Made by a program: the position numbers and the translations under genes. A DNA stretch of 64,000 nt, taken from contig NZ_FNIT01000014.1 in the NCBI RefSeq assembly GCF_900104035.1, positions 1-64,000 on the forward strand, in the 5' to 3' direction. Source of the DNA: Aureimonas jatrophae (GTDB taxonomy: Bacteria; Pseudomonadota; Alphaproteobacteria; Rhizobiales; Rhizobiaceae). Below are positions 61,521 through 64,000 of this stretch, one piece after another (position 1 is the stretch's first letter; every line of letters begins with the position of its first letter). The notes under the pieces were generated by a model. That model had not been told where the DNA came from. It ran no database searches and worked only from the letters and a program-made list of their open reading frames with translations.

Positions 61521-62534
61521 TTACGAGAGACGGACGACCTCATCCGTCTCGGCCGACCGGATCATGGCCAACGTCAATTCGAGCGAGGCTATGGCCTCCT
61601 CTCCCGTCGCGACCGGGGAATTGCCGCCATCGAGCCAGTCGATGACCCCCTCGAGCTCGCGCTTCAGGTCTCCCTCGACCCTGCCGCCGACGATCGGCCA
61701 GTGCTGGGTATCGATCTCCTGGGAGCGTTCGTTGTCGGCGAAGTAGAGGCCGCTGTCGCCGCACTGGATCTCGAAAGATCCTTCCGTGCCAATGAACTCA
61801 AGACGGGCGTCGATCATGTGCCGCGCGCCCGAAGGCAGTGACCAGGCGCTCTCGAAGTTCACCACCGTTCCGTCGGAGAAGCGGACGATGGCGGCGATCG
61901 TGTCCTGCGTCCCGATGGGTCCGAGAAGGCGGTCTGTCTCCTGAGCGTAGACGGTGACGGGCTTCTGACCCTCGAGCATCCAGAGGGCCAGGTCCACGTC
62001 GTGCACGGTGACGTGCAGGGCGAGCGGAAGCTTGCCGGCGTAGCGCTTCGGCCCCTCCGTCCGGGCGCTGTTACGGCGGGCGTAGAGGTGGATTGGCGCG
62101 CCCGTGCGCCCCGTCGCGATCAGCTCCTTGGCATGGGCGTAGCGGGGATCGAAGCGCAGGAGGTAGCCGATGCCGAGCTTCGTGCCGGCCTTGCGGCAGG
62201 CGTCGACGATCTGTCTCGCCTCGTCCAGCGAGGACGCGATGGGCTTCTCGATGAAAAGGTTCACGCCCTTCTCAGCCGCGGCGAGTGCGGGTGCGAGGTG
62301 AAGGTTGTCAGGCGTGCAGATGCTGATCAGGTCGAGCCGTTCGTTCGCGAGAAGCTCGTCATGCGACGCGTAAACCTTCGCTCCGCCAAGCTTATCGGCG
62401 ACGCCGGTCGCCAGGGCCGTGTTCGGATCGACGATGGCAGCAAGCTCGCAGCCTCTCAGTCGGGCGAAGATCGAGGCGTGCATCGAGCCCATGAAGCCTG
62501 CGCCGATGACGGCGATGCGTTTGGTGTCGCTCAT
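61521..62534 (-). CDS. Gfo/Idh/MocA family oxidoreductase
   Basis: This 337-residue NAD(P)-dependent oxidoreductase has a Rossmann GAGFMGSMHASIF near residue 11, EKPIASSLDEARQIVDACRK near 115 with the family Lys of EKP, and HVTVHDVDLALWML near 178 with the usual His. The start overlaps the nanE stop by 4 bases (ATGA). Members in sialic-acid clusters include NanX, which converts 2,7-anhydro-Neu5Ac, but this one is shorter than the best-known NanX proteins, so that assignment is a guess. Other possible roles are sugar epimer or inositol oxidation. Confidence 0.85.
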   Translation of the reverse strand: MSDTKRIAVIGAGFMGSMHASIFARLRGCELAAIVDPNTALATGVADKLGGAKVYASHDELLANERLDLISICTPDNLHLAPALAAAEKGVNLFIEKPIASSLDEARQIVDACRKAGTKLGIGYLLRFDPRYAHAKELIATGRTGAPIHLYARRNSARTEGPKRYAGKLPLALHVTVHDVDLALWMLEGQKPVTVYAQETDRLLGPIGTQDTIAAIVRFSDGTVVNFESAWSLPSGARHMIDARLEFIGTEGSFEIQCGDSGLYFADNERSQEIDTQHWPIVGGRVEGDLKRELEGVIDWLDGGNSPVATGEEAIASLELTLAMIRSAETDEVVRLS

Positions 62535-63238
62535 TCTGCGGCTTGTCCTTGGAACGTCCGGGAGGGGTTGCGCAGCGCCTCGTCGATGAAGCGCCGCGTG
62601 ATCATGTCGGGCCGGGTGATCGCGCTGCCGACCACGACGAAGCGGGCACCGAGCTCGAAGGCGCGACGTGCTTCCTCGCCCGTCCAGATCCGTCCTTCGG
62701 CTGCGAAGGGCACACCCGCGACGGCAAGCTCGTGCATCAACTCGAAGTCAGGTCCCGGGAGCTTGCGTGAGTGCGGCGTGTAGCCCGACATCGTCGTGCT
62801 CACGATGTCCGCCCCCACCCTCATGGCTGCCACGCCCTCGGCCGCGGTGCTGATGTCGGCCATGGAAAGGCGACCGGCCTGTCGCACCGTCTCGCAGAGA
62901 GTGGCGACCGTATCGGGACGAACGCGGTCAGTGGCGTCAAAGGCAACGATGTCGGCCCCAGCCTCGATGACCGCTTCGACGTCGGCAACGGTCGGCGTGA
63001 TGTAGACGTCGGTTCCGGGCCGATCGACCTTCAGGAGGCCGATCAGCGGGAGGTCAGTTGCGGCACGAACCGCACGGATGTTGGCGATGCCTTGGATACG
63101 CAGTCCGGAAGCGCCGCCGATCACGGCGGAACGGGCCAGTGCCTCGATATGTATCGGTGCGTCGAGCGGGAGACCGGGCTCCGCCTGGCAGGACACGACG
63201 AGCGTGTTCGTGAGTTCGGTGAATTGTGTCGGGGTCAC
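62531..63238 (-). CDS. nanE: N-acetylmannosamine-6-phosphate 2-epimerase
   Basis: This 235-residue TIM-barrel enzyme converts ManNAc-6-phosphate to GlcNAc-6-phosphate. The core LTNTLVVSCQAEPGLPLD near the start, SAVIGGASGLRIQG near 38, LIGLLKVDRPG near 65, DIVAFDATDRVRP near 100 and VPFAAEGRIWTGEEARRA near 175 are typical of NanE. I chose the GTG at 63238 behind CCAAGG; a TTG at 63268 is the upstream alternative. It lies downstream of NanK on the same strand with a promoter/operator-like segment between them. Confidence 0.9.
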   Translation of the reverse strand: MTPTQFTELTNTLVVSCQAEPGLPLDAPIHIEALARSAVIGGASGLRIQGIANIRAVRAATDLPLIGLLKVDRPGTDVYITPTVADVEAVIEAGADIVAFDATDRVRPDTVATLCETVRQAGRLSMADISTAAEGVAAMRVGADIVSTTMSGYTPHSRKLPGPDFELMHELAVAGVPFAAEGRIWTGEEARRAFELGARFVVVGSAITRPDMITRRFIDEALRNPSRTFQGQAAE

Positions 63239-63320
63239 GAGGAGCCTTGGTGCGCTTGTGCGGATCAACTCCGCCGATGCTAAGCACAGCTAAGGCTAAA
63301 GGGAGAATTCCGTCAACATT

Positions 63321-63340
63321 TTTTCTGCGAAGAAAATTTC
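63321..63340. promoter_or_regulatory. Inverted repeat between nanK and nanE
   Basis: TTTTCT-GCGA-AGAAAA at 63321-63336 is a perfect 6-bp inverted repeat, with GAAAATTTC at 63332-63340 next to it. It is AT-rich in a GC-rich region and resembles RpiR/MurR-type operators of amino-sugar operons. A TTGACG close by on the leftward strand could be the -35 of the nanE promoter. Confidence 0.45.
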
Positions 63341-63342
63341 CT

Positions 63343-64000
63343 TCATATCGACGTCACGGCAAGCGCGGCAACTCCGATGAGACCTGCATCGGGTCCCGCC
63401 TCCGCCCTGACGACTTCGCGCTGGAAGGTCGGCGGAAGGTCGTTGACGGCTTCAAGCACCAGCTCAAGGAAGCCCGGCGCAAGACCCACTCCGCCACCGA
63501 GCGCGACGCGTTCGACGTCGCAAACCGCGGACAAGTCCCCGAGCGAGCTGGCGACACGACGGGCTGCAGTCCGGATGACCGTCTTAGCGTTCTCGTTTCC
63601 GCCAGCCGCGATGGCGAAGAGTTCCGGAGCGCCCATCGGTTTTCCGAGTGCGTCGCTGCCCAGGCGTGCCAGCGCCGTCCCGGAAGCCATCGTCTCCAAG
63701 CAGCCCCGCCGCCCGCAACCACAGTGCGGGCCATTGGGGTCGGCAACGACGTGCCCAAGATGACCGGCGAGCCCGCGCCGTCCGACGAGGAGTTGTCCGT
63801 TCACCACGATGCCGGCCCCGATACCCGTGGAGACGGTCATGAACGTGAAGTTGGCACAACCGCGACCGGCACCGTAGCGATACTCGCCCCAGGCCGCGGC
63901 TTGGGCGTCGTTGAGGAGGAGCGGAACGGTTCCGATGGCCTCGGCGAGCGTCTCCACAAGCGGGAAGCCGTTCTCGATCGGCAGGGTGGTCGGGTTGAGC
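63343..64000 (-). CDS. nanK: ROK-family N-acetylmannosamine kinase, C-terminal part
   Basis: About 218 residues are inside the window; the start is beyond the right edge. ROK hallmarks are GYGAGRG-like near the start, STGIGAGIVVNGQLLVGRRG, LAGHLGHVV, and the zinc site HCGCGRRGCLETMASG (CxCGxxGCxE). The C-terminal segment RVALGGGVGLAPGFLELVL closes the fold. NanK phosphorylates ManNAc at O6. The next gene on the transcript is nanE, which uses the product. The gap to nanE (104 bases) holds an operator-like repeat. A ROK glucokinase or GlcNAc kinase is the alternative; the nanE partner favours NanK. Confidence 0.88.
   Translation of the reverse strand, partial: LNPTTLPIENGFPLVETLAEAIGTVPLLLNDAQAAAWGEYRYGAGRGCANFTFMTVSTGIGAGIVVNGQLLVGRRGLAGHLGHVVADPNGPHCGCGRRGCLETMASGTALARLGSDALGKPMGAPELFAIAAGGNENAKTVIRTAARRVASSLGDLSAVCDVERVALGGGVGLAPGFLELVLEAVNDLPPTFQREVVRAEAGPDAGLIGVAALAVTSI

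Noticed and set aside
1-64000. CRISPR arrays, tRNA or rRNA genes, transposases, integrases
   Set aside because: I looked for regular repeats, T-loop-like motifs and DDE or recombinase motifs and saw none; short tRNAs could be missed by eye.

Overview
The window is about 64 kb of high-GC, gene-dense DNA with no phage, IS element, integrase, rRNA, tRNA or CRISPR array that I could see. It looks like an alphaproteobacterium of the order Hyphomicrobiales (Rhizobiales). The reasons are a LOV/PAS/HWE sensor kinase like the Brucella LOV kinase, small proteins of rhizobial type (DUF6634, SPW-repeat, DUF7282), many solute-binding-protein ABC importers, and GC-rich codon use throughout. I cannot fix the genus. 

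Layout: (1) 1-10.8 kb is a divergent catabolic locus. A leftward operon carries a CoA-transferase, a NitT/TauT-type importer, MaoC, enoyl-CoA hydratase, a DenD-like dehydrogenase and a DUF1537 kinase cut by the left edge. A rightward operon carries a DUF4286-type protein, a LacI regulator, a shikimate-dehydrogenase-like enzyme and an FAH-family hydrolase. Two similar LacI-type operator candidates lie in the leftward promoter regions. (2) 10.8-12.6 kb is almost empty. (3) 12.6-22.6 kb holds ordinary accessory metabolism: SMP-30 lactonase, FNT channel, HAD phosphatase, SDR/LysR pair, TetR/amidase/SDR, and small exported or membrane proteins. (4) 22.8-29.4 kb is a block of uncharacterised proteins (HNH-like, SUFU-domain, secreted, membrane-anchored, ankyrin) beside an SDR remnant. 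(5) 29.4-35.1 kb is a decayed islet: XRE regulator, unknown protein, DUF6634 plus a soluble FtsH-like protease split by a frameshift, and GGDEF and cation-efflux fragments. 

(6) 35.2-50.2 kb holds three adjacent uptake/oxidoreductase units: an AprAB-like flavoprotein/ferredoxin pair with a NitT/TauT-type importer, an FAD/NAD(P)-binding protein preceded by a 19-codon leader ORF, and a KPN_01854-type peptide-importer/luciferase-like/AhpD-like operon. Each is preceded by a 17-bp TCTA-N9-TAGA element, which suggests one regulon, perhaps for scavenging an organosulfur or similar nutrient. I consider this the best candidate for an undescribed system. (7) 50.7-53.5 kb has an exported Dps-like protein and the LOV kinase. 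(8) 53.8-54.9 kb has a HisN-like phosphatase coupled to a truncated MFS gene. (9) 55-64 kb is a leftward amino-sugar/sialic-acid operon: nanK (cut by the right edge), nanE, a Gfo/Idh/MocA oxidoreductase, a family-1 sugar ABC importer, a NagB-II-type SIS deaminase and nagA. Together these would take up an N-acetylated amino sugar and deliver fructose-6-phosphate.
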